The notes: a model not told the origin generated them from the letters alone. A stretch of 64,000 nucleotides of DNA from Fasciola hepatica (GCA_948099385.1 CANUEZ040000024.1:27935001-27999000); one strand, 5' to 3'. Positions 10,687 to 20,253 are shown, counted from the first letter of the stretch. Program-made: numbers and translations.

Positions 10687-11050
10687 TGTAGTGACCTCGA
10701 TCGTTTTGAGAAAATGACTATTTTCTGGGCACCATTTTGGATCTATTTTCTCCACGATCTTTTCTGACGTTTGACATAGACCTCAGTGTTCTCCGGTTGC
10801 CTACGTTTTACTGGACTGACTTTTTCGAGGTTTCCGTCGACCTCGGTTCAAATCACTTTCACTTTCGGTCGTTCGCTCGCGGCTCGCTCTCAGCACAGCC
10901 GTCGCGTTTCGTTCCGTTTTCCGTTCGGTGTATCTCTCGTATCGGTACTGATTCGGTGCCACGATATATAGAATACACCTCGCATCTGTAAACCAAATTA
11001 CGTCTTCTCTATTCGTCCGATAGAGGGGATATCGTTGGTATTCGCTGCTA
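10687..11050 (+). repeat. 3' LTR of element E2 (L2 family)
   Basis: About 364 bp starting TGTAGTGACC and ending near GCTGCTA matches a second copy at 34,641-35,015 over its whole length. It contains a TATATA box in 'cacgatatatagaatacacc' around 10,962-10,981. Position after pol and a G-rich tract, TG start and repeat status identify it as an LTR. No 5' partner is present. Confidence 0.65.
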
Positions 11051-11097
11051 GACCCGATAGGAGACACTTTCGTCAGCCGTCCCCGAACGTCTTCTAT
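11051..11097. other. Junction sequence between E2 LTR and copy A tail
   Basis: These 47 bp match neither the LTR copy at 35 kb nor copy B. They separate the end of E2 from the resumed copy A and may be filler from the rearrangement. Confidence 0.35.
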
Positions 11098-11513
11098 AGT
11101 CTCATGATCTACACGCGGCAGAAGATTAGTATTCCTGTCCGTTCGGCATCCCGGCCGTCGTTTATCCTCAGTGAACGCACGTTTTTCTGCGTACGCCGAG
11201 CCGTCGTTCGTTGACTCCAGCATATTCTGGCCCGCACAAAGTCATTCGGCATTTAGAGAATACGTTCAACATCGATCTCAATGGTCATCAAGAGACCGTC
11301 AGCATCGACCACCCTAAGCCAGCATTCGTCGACCCGGAAACCCAGCCTACGGCGATTCCCGCCGATGGCCAAAGCACGGGCGTTTGCCCGACTCCAACAA
11401 CGTCTAGCCCCAACGTGCGTGAGTCACAGGTCGAACCCCCATCACGTTCCACCAGGTCTGGTAGGCACGTTCCTTTCCTTGTCAGACTCGTTGACTGTAC
11501 TGTTCTTACATAG
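11098..11513 (+). pseudogene. Pol C-terminal tail of gypsy copy A, resumed
   Basis: The frame ending at 11,513 contains YSGPHKVIRHLE (a GPY/F-like block) and IDLNGHQETVSIDHPKPAF, then a basic SRSTRSGRHVPF end. It is the continuation of the integrase that broke at 7,131, and is the mirror image of 44,447-44,749 in copy B with one or two changes. Identity with B begins at about 11,098. Confidence 0.7.
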
Positions 11514-11934
11514 ATGTTCTTTTTTCTGGTCTCATACTGTTTCCGGTTTTTTCGATCTTTTCCAGAGTCAGTCGTTTTTACCTAGGAAGGATCTGGCACA
11601 CCAATAACAATGGACATGTGCCACTATATGGACATTACCATTTTTCGTTGTTGTTGTTGTTGTTGTTTACGTGCCTTGTACATGAATTGGAACGTCCCCG
11701 TCCTCACTTAGGGTTTCTAGATAGAGAGTGCGGGGAGAGTATACCCCACCAGTTCACGCGTGAGTAGCCTTCTCTGCGGCCATATATGGCCCAGCGGTCC
11801 TTAGATCACCTTAGAGGTGCTGAGCACAAGCCTTTACCAGCTGGAAATCTGCAGCTGGTTTTTGGCTCAACTTACGACGCTCTCTTAGGTCAACGTTCTC
11901 CTACTCGGTCGTCCGTCTGGAGGATGACTGATGC
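11514..11934 (+). other. 3' untranslated/LTR candidate of copy A
   Basis: This non-coding stretch matches 44,026-44,446 in copy B in reverse orientation. It contains a TATA-like 'actatatgg', a (GTT)n run near 11,650-11,668 and 'tataccccacc'. It may include the 3' LTR, but no 5' partner exists in the window. Both copies run directly into repeat R at the same base. Confidence 0.4.
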
Positions 11935-12439
11935 AGTGGATTTGCAGACACCAAACTCATTAAAATGCAGTAGCGAGCTGAGAGCTTAGGCGCGCCTTGT
12001 TTACCAATAAATATTTTCATTTAGATTTATTTGGGAATGACAACCGCTCCTCAGGAGCAACCAATTTTGGTGCCAGATCCTCCTCCAGCTATAGACAATT
12101 TTCCTTTTCGAATCTTTCTTCTCAGCCACGCAAAGTAGCTTATGGTCAGGACAAAAGTACTTAAAAGTACCTTCACTCATCCAGACCCGATTCAACCAGT
12201 GTGGTATCATAATCTCCTTCGGTCGGACACATGAGCCTATCTTAGAAGCCCTGTAGGACATTTGGGTGATCCTCAACAGTCATCCATTGAGGTACGCAAC
12301 TGGCTTAGCAAACGTTGTCCAGGCTTTTCAATAGGTCAGAAATTCGGTATAGCATCGGTTCCTTCAATCAACTGGTTGCTTGAAATCTGATTTGTTTAAG
12401 TCCACCTGGTATCGGTAAGGTCTGGCTCATCAAGACCTA
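11935..12439 (-). repeat. Repeat R, copy R1
   Basis: On the minus strand this matches the anonymous R repeat found at 27.4, 43.3, 48.2, 49.6 and 61.7 kb. Diagnostic stretches are the AAGGCGCGCC block, 'ggttgctcctgaggagcgg', 'catgtgtccgaccgaagga' and 'cctcaatggatgactg'. It is cut at its 5' side by the gypsy element that begins at 12,444. Confidence 0.7.
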
Positions 12440-12443
12440 CGTC
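12440..12443 (+). repeat. Target-site duplication CGTC, left
   Basis: CGTC directly before the left LTR is repeated directly after the right LTR (17,421-17,424). A 4-bp duplication is usual for Ty3/gypsy integrases. Confidence 0.6.
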
Positions 12444-12848
12444 TGTAATGGCATTAGCTCTCTTACGGCCAATATGTGAATATGACTTTATCGTTTCCAT
12501 TGTTTGATCCATACGCTGTCTCTGTTTCATTACCTTTCACGCCTATATACCAACCAGTCCGGTCCACAAGAACCTCCCAACGAGACTAAACTCCAGTGAA
12601 TCTCTTCTTACCTTTCGTGTTACGCCCGTCCCTGGGACTCCCGGCGTCCAGGATGTTGATACACGTTTTGCCTAATATACGCGTTCTGCTGGTGTCTGTG
12701 TTCTTCCTGTGAGTGAGCGGCCTGAGAACGGTGTGTTGGACGTCAACCCAGTGTTTGTTTACCAAATACTAACACCGAGTCTATCTCGGATTCACTTTAG
12801 ACCGATCGTCATCTCGCCTACTCACCCAGATCCGCCTTGCCCGCTACA
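12444..12848 (+). repeat. 5' LTR
   Basis: 405 bp beginning TGTAATGG and ending CGCTACA, so the termini are the short inverted repeat TGTA(A/G)...TACA. A TATATA box lies 100 bp in (12,544-12,549). It pairs with 17,016-17,420. Confidence 0.9.
12544..12549 (+). promoter_or_regulatory. TATA box in the 5' LTR
   Basis: TATATA at offset 100 of the LTR, conserved at the same offset in the 3' LTR. Likely core promoter for element transcription. Confidence 0.45.
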
Positions 12849-12853
12849 AAATT

Positions 12854-12871
12854 TGGCGACGGGGATGGGAT
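12854..12871 (+). other. Primer-binding site candidate
   Basis: Five bases after the LTR the sequence reads TGGCGACGGGGATGGGAT. It starts with TGG, the complement of the tRNA CCA end. The primer tRNA cannot be named with confidence; TGGCGAC starts are common in mag/SURL-type gypsy elements. Confidence 0.6.
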
Positions 12872-12906
12872 CCACATTATCAGAGAAAGTGACGGCAGAC
12901 TAATTG

Positions 12907-13794
12907 ATGGAAGAACCGCAAGTAGTTCAAAAGCGACTGCCGTCTGTGGTAACTACTTTCGCGACGGCACCCCTGAGAGAGTCACCGCCACTATTCGGTA
13001 CCCATTCGGAACTTCCTTTATGGAAATCCAAATTGGCTCGATTTTTGTCACGAGTATCTGGCGGAGAACGGAGTGGATACATTTTGGATCGACTTACGGA
13101 CGACGTTCAAAAATTGTTTCTCCAGGAAGGGATTGACGAGACGACATCCTCCACGGTCATTTGGCGAACTTTGGAAGAACCGTTTCCAGTTGTCCCAGAT
13201 GTTTCTATAGCGCAACACGAGTTTTGGACGCGGAAGCAACTTTTCAGTGAGAGCCTAACCGATTATGCGAATCATCTACGTTCCTTGTTTGCGACTGGAT
13301 TTCCACACCAACCCCCAGAGGTTCGAAGTGCACTGGCTCTCGAACGGTTTATCTCGGGAGTTCAAAGCGATAAAACCCGGTCCCAGCTGCAACAGGAGCC
13401 ACCCAGATCTTCGTCACAAGCTGTTCGGGTAGCGGCTGAGTTCAGCCCCCAGCCAGGTAATAAAGGGCAATACGACCGGCCCTTCAGTGGAAGACATCCG
13501 GCGAGACGAAACCAAGACCGGTGGGGCTCCAGGTCAAAAACGGGGACGCATGGAGATGAGTCAGCGCAGCCGAATGACCTTATCCCTATGATATGTGTTT
13601 CCAAAACAATGCATGTAAAACCCCCTCTAATGAAGTTTGTGATAAGGGGTCACACATACTGGGCATTATTTGACACGGGCGCTACGTGCAGCTTAATCCA
13701 CCTAAGGATCTGCGGTCAGAGCAAGGACAGAGCCGCGGCACCGAGAGTTTCGGCGGTAGATGGGGTTCCAGTCAAAACCTGTGGCTGTTGTTAG
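12907..13794 (+). pseudogene. Gag fused to N-terminal protease of the 12.4-kb gypsy element
   Basis: The first ATG of the long frame is at 12,907, 59 bp after the LTR. The N-terminal part is retrotransposon Gag-like (PLWKSKLARFLSR, then FWTRKQLFSESLTDYANHLR, the helical capsid segment). A basic, Arg/Gln-rich region follows (about residues 185-215) without a clear zinc knuckle. The frame then enters the protease: ALFDTGATCSLIHL holds the D-T-G active site at about residue 260. A TAG after CGCC ends the frame in mid-protease. Gag forms the particle and the protease matures it. Missing knuckle and truncation make it inactive. Confidence 0.75.
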
Positions 13795-14258
13795 GTAACT
13801 CTCCAAATGGAGGGAAAAACCTTCACGCACCCGGTTGTTGTGTTTCCCTTCATTCCATGGGATCTAATCCTTGGACATGACTTCCTGCATACAAATAAGT
13901 GCTGTCTGGACTTGGGTCTTGGCATGCTGGCCTTTGGGGATCAGAATATCCGGTTCGGCAGTGTAGGGGCGGGGACAATCACACGATAAACCCCAAGTCG
14001 CACCAGGCGACTCAGCAGGCGCGACAAAAACAGTCATTGTTGCAAGCGGGGTTAGCGGGCCCTTACGGGAAATCCTTGATGGCGGACACACAAAACGGCA
14101 GGGACGGGATTCAGGAAATACAGTCGGTAGACTTATCAAGACAAATAGCGCTATTACTCAACCAGGCGGATAGTTCTGTGAATATCAAAGATCGCGCCCA
14201 GATGGAGGAGATAATAAAACTCACCAGGAAGCATTTGCCCAAGACGGTGTTCCCTTAG
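13795..14258 (+). pseudogene. Protease C-terminus and linker
   Basis: The stretch from 13,807 reads FTHPVVVFPFIPWDLILGHDFL; ILGHDFL is the second conserved retropepsin block. It is displaced by a frameshift from the D-T-G half. The later linker frame (13,899-14,258) ends IIKLTRKHLPKTVFP before a TAG and has no domain I recognise. Confidence 0.6.
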
Positions 14259-14308
14259 GGCGAACTGAAGTCGTACAACACCGTATTGACACACAGGGAG
14301 CGACTCCG

Positions 14309-15000
14309 GTGAGGCAGCACCCGCGTCGAGTTCCCGTTCAGTACCGAAAAGAATTGACCAATATCATCCAAGATATGTTGAGTGAAGGGGTCATTAGGCC
14401 ATCACAGTCCGTATGGGCCTCATCCATAGTGTTGGTAAAGAAGAAGTCCGGATCGCTACGGCTCTGTGTAGACTATCTCAAGCTGAACCAAGTGACCACG
14501 AAAGATAGCTTTCCCCTTCCTCGAATTGACGATACTTTGAAGGTGCAGGATATATCAGCACTCTCGACTTGGCATCCGGATACTGGCAGGTAAAGATGCA
14601 CCCCGATGACAAGGAGAAAACCGCCTTCTGTATCCCGTCTGGAGTGAACGAATTTCAGACGGTGCCTTCCGGACTGGTCAGTGCTCCTGCGACATTCCAA
14701 CGCTTAATGAGTGTGGTTTTAGGCGACCTGGTGACGGCAAAATGTCTGGTTTATTTAGACGATGTTATCGTACATGGACGCACACTGGCTGAACATCTCG
14801 CTAACCTGGAAGAGACAATTACGGCAATTGAGGATACCGGGTTGAAACTGAAGCCTGGAAAATGTGAATTTCTGAAGCGGTAATTTAAGTATTTAGGTCA
14901 CATTATCAGTCAAGATGGGATTCAGAGTGATCCGGAAAAGGTTCAAGCTGTTAAAACCTGGCCGGTTCCGACGAACGTAGCCGACGTCAGGCGGTTCATT
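14309..15000 (+). pseudogene. Reverse transcriptase of the 12.4-kb gypsy element
   Basis: Blocks in order are VIRPSQSVWASSIVLVKKK, LCVDYLKLNQVT, then, after a frameshift near 14,570, ASGYWQVKMHPDDKEKTAF, GLVSAPATFQRLM and the active site VYLDDVIVHG (YLDD intact). LKPGKCEFLKR precedes a TAA (14,881-14,883); the same frame continues with FKYLGHIIS. One frameshift and one stop inactivate it, but the catalytic residues are preserved. Confidence 0.85.
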
Positions 15001-15600
15001 GGATTGACTTCATATTACCGTCGCTTTGTGAAGGAAAATGCCCGAATCGCGTTTCCGCTGCATCGGCTTACAGAAAAGGACAGGAAATTTCTGTGGACCT
15101 CGGAGTGTCAAACAGCGTTCGAAACGCTCCAAAAATGTCTAACCAAGGCTCCAATCCCAGCATTCCCATACCTCACAGAAACAGCAGGTGCCCTCATCCT
15201 GGATACGGATGCCAGTGTGACGGGTATTGGGACAGTTCTTTCTCAACTGGGCCGCGATAATGAAGAACATGTGATCGCCCATGCCAGTCGTTGCCTTACC
15301 AAGCCGGAAAGGAAATATTGCACAACCAGAAAAGAAATGCTTGCACTGGTAACGTATGTGCGTCACTGCAAGCACTATTTGCTAGGGAAGTGATTTACAG
15401 TCAGAATGGATCATCAGTCTCTGAAATGGTTGCAAAATTTCAAAGAACCTGAAGTACAAGTAGCCCGTTGGCAAGAGCGGCTGCAAGAGTTCGATTTCGA
15501 ATGCCAACACCGACCCGGTCGAAAGCACATAAATGCCGACGCCCTGTCTCAGTGTCACAACCAGCATGGTGATTGCCCGACTTGCCAGGTGGCCACAGTC
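15001..15600 (+). pseudogene. Connection and RNase H domain of the 12.4-kb gypsy element
   Basis: Same frame as RT. It shows FIGLTSYYRRFVKENA, then RNase H motifs ILDTDASVTGIGTVLSQ, RKEMLALVTYVRHCKHYLLG, a TGA at 15,391-15,393, MDHQSLKWLQNF, and the terminal HINADALSQ. All three acidic RNase H positions are present. Confidence 0.8.
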
Positions 15601-15816
15601 CTGGTGGAAACGCAGAAAACGGAGTGGGCAGAGATTCAGCAAAATGATCCAGGAACGAGAATAATCTATGACAAGTTGAAGAGTGGTCAGACTCAACCCA
15701 CCAAGGCGGAGATGGCATGCTGTAGCTGGGAAAGCCTTTGTCTCTGGTCCGCTTGGCCACGGCTATCGATTCAGGAGGTGATGTACTATTAGTACGGAGA
15801 AAATTATGGCCTCCGA

Positions 15817-17019
15817 ATGATCGTGCACCAATTGAAGGTGCAGTATGTTTTAGAAAAATTGCATGCCGAGTTGGGTCATGCGGGGCAACACAAGATGGAC
15901 CATGCCGTGTCGCAACGATTTTGGTGGCCCCAGCAGCGTCGGGATGTAATAAACGTTTGTAACCGCTGCATAGAATTTATTCAGATTAAACCACCACAGA
16001 AGCGACATCGTGCTCCGTTACAAGCAATGCCGGCAGATTATCCTAACGAAACTGTGGGAATGGATATTGTCGGACCAATATCTAAAACCCCCAGAAAGAA
16101 TCGGCACATTCTCGTGATGGTAGACTTTTTCACAGAAATGGTGTGAGGCGGTAGCATTTCCCTCCGTCAATGCCATCACGATTGCGAATGCTATCTTTGA
16201 ACAGTGGAAATCTCGCTGGGGTGCACCACAACAACTACATTCGGATCAAGGTACAAGTTTCGAGAACGCTGTGGTCGTGGAGCTTTGTCATTTATGCGGG
16301 ATAGGTAAAACACGTTCATCCTCGTATCATCCGGAAGGTAACGGCCAGACTGAACGGACGAATCGGTCGTTAAAGGGACCGTTAAAAGCCTTCGCTGATG
16401 ACCGTTCTACTCGGGATTGGGACAAGGCGATCTCCCGCTGTCTGTTAGCTTACCGGGCAACAGTACATTCATCAACCGGACACATTCCGTCTGCCATGGT
16501 ATCGGGACGCGAGATGCGGCTGCCATCAGATCTAGCAATTCCCGTGAGTGCCCCAGATACGCTCATCTCAACAGAATTTGCATGGAAGTTGAAACAGGAG
16601 TTAGGACGCGCCCATTTACTGGCTCGTGAACGATTAAAAAGCGCCTTCCGAAACCAAAAGGAACATTATTACCAGTTGGTTGCAGGGAAGCCACTACAAC
16701 CCGGTGAACAAGTGTTCCTACATAATCCGATCCCACCCTCAGGAAGACCAGCGAAACTACATCGGGAGTGGACTGGACCCTATTCTGTACTGGAAGTGTT
16801 CAATGATGCCACATGCCACATTGAGCCGACGGACCATGTGGATGTCAGACACATGACAGAGCATTTTATTCGGTTAAAGCCAGCAACAAGAGCAGGGTCG
16901 TTCCGAGAAGAATCACGACGAGGTACCAGTATCACGGTACCGGATGCGGCTGGTGAAATTGAAGTCCATACCGGAGGCAGAGAGGTGGTGAGGACAACAC
17001 TCAGGGAGGGGGTGGTGTA
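15817..17019 (+). pseudogene. Integrase with GPY/F domain
   Basis: The zinc finger reads LGHAGQHKM...CNRCIEF (H-x4-H and C-x2-C). The core starts GMDIVGPISKT (first Asp). After a frameshift around 16,144 the second Asp appears in LHSDQGTSFE and the Glu in YHPEGNGQTERTNRS. The C-terminus has HREWTGPYSVLEVF, the GPY/F module, and runs to TAA at 17,018-17,020, overlapping the first bases of the 3' LTR. One frameshift is the only obvious defect, so this is the best integrase in the window. Confidence 0.85.
17003..17012 (+). other. Polypurine tract
   Basis: AGGGAGGGGG lies three bases before the 3' LTR. It primes plus-strand DNA synthesis in LTR elements. Confidence 0.7.
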
Positions 17020-17420
17020 ATGGCATTAGCTCTCTTAGGGCCAATATGTGAATATGACTTTATCGTTTCCATTGTTTGATCCATACGCTGTCTCTGTTTC
17101 ATTACCTTTCACGCCTATATACCAACCAGTCCGGTCCACAAGAACCTCCCAACGAGACTAAACTCCAGTGAATCTCTTCTTACCTTTCGTGTTACGCCCG
17201 TCCCTGGGACTCCCGGCGTCCAGGATGTTGATACACTTTTTGCCTAATATACGCGTTCTGCTGGTGTCTGTGTTCTTCCTGTGAGTGAGCGGCCTGAGAA
17301 CGGTGTGTTGGACGTCAACCCAGTGTTTGTTTACCAAATACTAACACCGAGTTTATCTCGGATTCACTTTAGACCGATCGTCATCTCGCCTACTCACCCA
17401 GATCCGCCTTGCCCGTTACG
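17016..17420 (+). repeat. 3' LTR
   Basis: 405 bp matching 12,444-12,848. It starts TGTAATGG and ends CGTTACG, so the last base has changed from the expected A. Other differences include C/G in 'cttaNggcc' and G/T in 'acacNtttt'. Confidence 0.9.
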
Positions 17421-17424
17421 CGTC
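17421..17424 (+). repeat. Target-site duplication CGTC, right
   Basis: Second copy of the 4-bp CGTC next to the right LTR, placed on the assumption that the terminal base of this LTR mutated from A to G. Confidence 0.55.
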
Positions 17425-17432
17425 ATGCTACG

Positions 17433-17510
17433 CAACAAACGGCAAGGCGCGCTCCAGATCTAAGCTCGCAATTGCATTTTATTAAGTTTGGTGTCTGTGA
17501 AGCCGCTACA
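17433..17510 (+). repeat. Repeat R, copy R2 (3' end only)
   Basis: This matches the last ~80 bp of R (AAGGCGCGC...TAAGCTCGCA...GTTTGGTGTCTGTGAAGCCGC). It is on the plus strand, whereas R1 on the other side of the gypsy element is on the minus strand, so the two are not halves of a single interrupted copy. Confidence 0.6.
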
Positions 17511-17570
17511 GTAGTAGCATTCCAGTCCTTTCTTATATTAGTGTTGTTTTAACACAGGTTGGTGGTTTGC

Positions 17571-17651
17571 ATCGGTTGGTGATCGCTGAGCTTCGCCTTT
17601 GGTCGTAAACGTTTGCGACCTAACCGCCAAGCTCAGCGATCACCAACCGAT
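17571..17651. repeat. Perfect 23-bp stem hairpin with inner stem
   Basis: 17,571-17,593 is the exact reverse complement of 17,629-17,651 (atcggttggtgatcgctgag begins the left arm). Inside the 35-base loop a 10-bp stem (ggtcgtaaac / gtttgcgacc) forms with one mismatch. It could be the terminus of a foldback element or a structured RNA end. Confidence 0.7.
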
Positions 17652-17897
17652 ACAAAAATTATAGCATCTATTTCATTTGCTGGAAAGATCTTTGAAGACT
17701 GTTCACATCCACTACATTGCAATCTTTCTCTGAGCCAATCACACTCGCTAACACGCTCCATGCTTCCACCGCTTCTCTCAAAGTTATCGCTGTACAGAAC
17801 TTCCGTAGTTCTTTCCCTTACACATGTTTCCACAAACAAGGATGAATTTTTATCTAAAACGCTAGCCCGTCTTCATATTTCTTCTCTCAACAGCTGA
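17652..17897 (+). pseudogene. LINE C-terminal-tail-like fragment
   Basis: The frame reads HPLHCNLSLSQSHSLTRS and SVVLSLTHVSTNKDEF, which resembles a minus-strand frame at 23,141-23,407. Both recall the Cys/His-poor tail after RT in some LINEs (HPL...RT..Y..S.VP..). The match is weak; the two copies support that it was once coding or is at least a repeat. Confidence 0.3.
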
Positions 17898-17929
17898 AAA
17901 TTACGTAAAAACTTGTTCCAGAAAAGTGT

Positions 17930-17990
17930 AATGATAATAATAATAATGATAATAGCCATTATTATGGTTATTATTATTGCAATTATAATG
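17930..17990. repeat. AT-rich (ATA)n inverted repeat
   Basis: An 'aataataataatgataat' run is followed by 'attattatggttattattatt', so the region can fold into a cruciform. Simple-sequence origin is likely. Confidence 0.55.
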
Positions 17991-18180
17991 GGAGAGATCA
18001 GACAACCAGCATGGCCTCGTTAGTCTTGGAATTCAACCTAGTAGAACCCTGACGAACTGTAATCTGTCTTTCTGTGATTTTTTCTTCCCTGGTTCAAGAA
18101 TTCTGAATTTGCGCGAAGAAATGAGAAGGAAAATACCTCAGAAGAAATACTGTTTGAATACGTATAACGAACAAAGGTTT

Positions 18181-18687
18181 TTATTCAAATAATGCGGATT
18201 CTGTTAACTTCAGCTGACACAAACGGTGGGAAATCTCACTCCACATTTTGGCGTTCAGTGAGTGTGATAACTTTCCGTCTTCATATTCAGTGGCCATAAG
18301 AATCGAGAAATATACCGGATCCTTTTTGTCGGAAAGATCCGATACAAATGTCTGAATCTTGTTCTGCAGTCGTTCACGCTCAGTCAACAACCTCTGCAAT
18401 TCCATTGCAATAAGTTGTTTGTGATCCCTCTTCAAACCCCGTTTATCCCAATGTTTATGTCCTTCCGTACTCCCATTCTTTGTGATGTTAGGTATAAAAG
18501 GGAGAGGTGACGAAAAATGAGGTGTATTCCAGCGAATGGAACTGACAGAGAGATAATTTCGTTCAATGGGAATGGACCTTCGGTTGATTCGATTTTCCGA
18601 AGATATTTTCTTCTTTGGATTGTTACCCAATCTGATGGTCGGCGAGAGTGCAAAAATGCAAAGGTAATGACTTATGTGGTTGCGCAC
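18181..18687 (-). CDS. Orphan ORF, unknown protein; possible host exon
   Basis: This 168-codon frame is the only sizeable ORF in the first half that shows no retroelement motif. The C-terminal half is charged and helical, with heptad-like leucines (LIAMELQRLLTERERLQNKI), suggesting a coiled coil, followed by a globular-looking end (YFSILMATEYEDGKLSH). I see no signal peptide or membrane segment. The TAA stop overlaps a minus-strand AATAAA, which could serve as a polyadenylation signal. The N-terminal ~50 residues are less protein-like, so a real gene may enter here by splicing. Function is not recognised. It could also be a chance ORF. Confidence 0.35.
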   Translation of the reverse strand: MRNHISHYLCIFALSPTIRLGNNPKKKISSENRINRRSIPIERNYLSVSSIRWNTPHFSSPLPFIPNITKNGSTEGHKHWDKRGLKRDHKQLIAMELQRLLTERERLQNKIQTFVSDLSDKKDPVYFSILMATEYEDGKLSHSLNAKMWSEISHRLCQLKLTESALFE

Positions 18688-20055
18688 AATTTAAACATTA
18701 ACTTTGTGAAATAATTAGTCTCCTGTGAAAATGCGCGTTCATCCGAAGCCTAGGTGAAAGTGGTCGGAAGGGAGATTTGTGGGTTTGTCAGAGTACACGA
18801 TTCATTGCCTCTTGAAAGATTATTATATTTCAAGTCAATTCCGTAACTGCGTTTGCACCCAAAAGGGTGGGTTTTTAGCCTTTTAGATCACTTTTGTAGA
18901 TAAGAAACTATAAAATATGTACAAGTTCGACGAGAGAAAAAAGAGTAAAAGGGGTTTATTGTCCGACTTTCGAGCCTTTTTTTGATTTTAAAGTACCGGA
19001 TTTGCTTGATCCAGCTTATCCAGGAGAGTCAGTATGTCTACCCGTCGGTTTGTCATTCGATCAGTTTGTTGACCAATCGGTTGGTTGATAAAGGGGAGAT
19101 GTGGGATGGACTACTCAAGATTCACAAAACCGTTGTGCATTTACGTCGTATTCTTTTCATGACTAACTCATCCTGTTATCGGTAGCGTCCAATTAGTCCA
19201 AAATTCTTTTTTGAGCAGCCGTCGTTTCTAAGGTGGTTTCTGTGTACGCCATGGGCGGCCGATTCATTAATTAGATTAGTCAGGTGGAATTGAACTACTG
19301 GGTGTTTTAGTAAAGGACGATTGGTTTATGTTTATGGTTTTTCCCTTTTTCAATGGCCGTTCCTTTTTACTGCTGAGGAGGCAGGATTTACAAATTTCCG
19401 TATCGTTTTAGGTTGTATTTTAAGAAACTGGGGAAAGCATGTAAATAATAGTCTTTTCGTTCATTAAGAAAGAGAAGTCGTGGACAGCTCTAATTTAAGC
19501 TTTTAAAATGAGTAAAATATTCTACTCACAGTCCTTATGTAAAGATATTCATTGAGAAAAACCCATAACATGCCAATAACTCTAATTTCGCCCAGTCGCT
19601 AAAAACACCGTACAGTATTGGCGATCTTTTCTACTTTAACCACTAAATTACCACCAAATGAGTCCCTTCAATTAGCTGCTTAATGGAAACATATCCTGTG
19701 CAAACAAGTCGCACAATGGACCCACTAGACATCCTCATCGTAGACTCTCGACGACGTCTTTCCCGGATGCGCCACGACCGACCACCTGGCGCGCTGCGTA
19801 GCACGCGGCAGCCGACTGATGGAACTGCGGCGCACAAAGGTTTATATATGACCGATGGGCCAATCGAAACTCACCAAAACAAATTAAATAGCAGGACTTA
19901 ACAAAAACAGAAGAAAGAAGTAAAACCGGTCAGCATTCTACAATGAAAGAGATTTATCAATTCTTATGGAAATGGCATTATACCGTGACATTCGTCTTTT
20001 CCTCATTCATGTCACAACAGCCGAGTGATGCTTTACACCAGCACCTCTTCAGTGA
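18688..20055. other. Unassigned sequence
   Basis: About 1.4 kb of moderately AT-rich DNA without recognisable domains. A 72-codon plus frame at 19,683-19,901 is open on both strands in overlapping frames and is not convincing as a gene. Confidence 0.3.
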
Positions 20056-20253
20056 TTGGACGGCACCCCTGTTATCAGATGTGAGAACAAAGATAGACTG
20101 CCTTCGTTGACGTCATCAATGATTATCTGGCAGTTCAAGTGCACCTATGGTGCAACTTACGTTGGTCGAACGAGCAGGCATTTGCCGCAACGGGTCAAAG
20201 AGCACCAGCCACGCGGGCTTCAATGCGAGGTGAATGGTACGGTTTTCAGTTAA
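20056..20253 (+). pseudogene. Penelope-like element GIY-YIG fragment
   Basis: The frame contains CTYGATYVGRTSRHLPQRVK, a GIY-YIG endonuclease core of the PLE type (Y-x-G-R-T followed by a basic helix and EH). Only about 65 codons remain, with no RT next to it. In PLEs this C-terminal domain nicks target DNA for insertion. Confidence 0.6.

Larger units (their letters stand above)
7132..11050 (+). mobile_element. Second CsRn1-like gypsy element (E2), 5'-truncated, inside copy A
   Basis: A different gypsy subfamily occupies the gap in copy A. It has no gag or protease and starts near the N-terminus of RT. RT, RNase H, integrase, a repetitive C-terminal tail, a 3' region, a purine-rich tract and one LTR (10,687-11,050) follow in order. 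7,132-7,309 matches nothing I know. Because the 5' half is absent no target duplication can be checked, so this may be nested insertion plus deletion or a recombination product. Confidence 0.65.
4010..12430 (+). mobile_element. Ty3/gypsy copy A (CsRn1/Boudicca type), split by a nested element
   Basis: Gag, protease, RT, RNase H and integrase remnants occur in order between 4,010 and 7,131. The element breaks in the integrase core and resumes with its pol C-terminal tail at about 11,098. Comparison with inverted copy B (about 44,026-47,990) shows that about 350 bp of integrase present in B is missing from A, and that 7,132-11,097 is foreign. From about 4,884 onward A and B are nearly identical once the insert is removed; the gag part is clearly more diverged. 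No LTR pair could be identified. The copy is dead, with several frameshifts and in-frame stops. Confidence 0.7.
12444..17420 (+). mobile_element. Structurally complete Ty3/gypsy element with 405-bp LTRs
   Basis: The element has two LTRs of equal length, a primer-binding site, gag-protease, RT, RNase H, integrase with GPY/F block, a polypurine tract and a CGTC duplication. I counted about five differences between the LTRs in a by-eye comparison (about 98.8% identity), so insertion is comparatively recent. Pol order (PR-RT-RH-IN) defines Ty3/gypsy. RT and RNase H share one frame broken only by TAA at 14,881 and TGA at 15,391; protease, RT start and integrase are frameshifted. It is therefore not autonomous. 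It is a different lineage from the CsRn1-type copies. Confidence 0.88.

Noticed and set aside
10801..11223. 140-codon minus frame across the L2 LTR
   Set aside because: It runs antisense through the LTR and into the copy A tail, so it is a shadow of non-coding DNA; the homologous LTR at 34.6-35.0 kb has different frames.
19683..19901. 72-codon plus frame with basic composition
   Set aside because: Open on both strands in a GC-richer patch; no recognised similarity.
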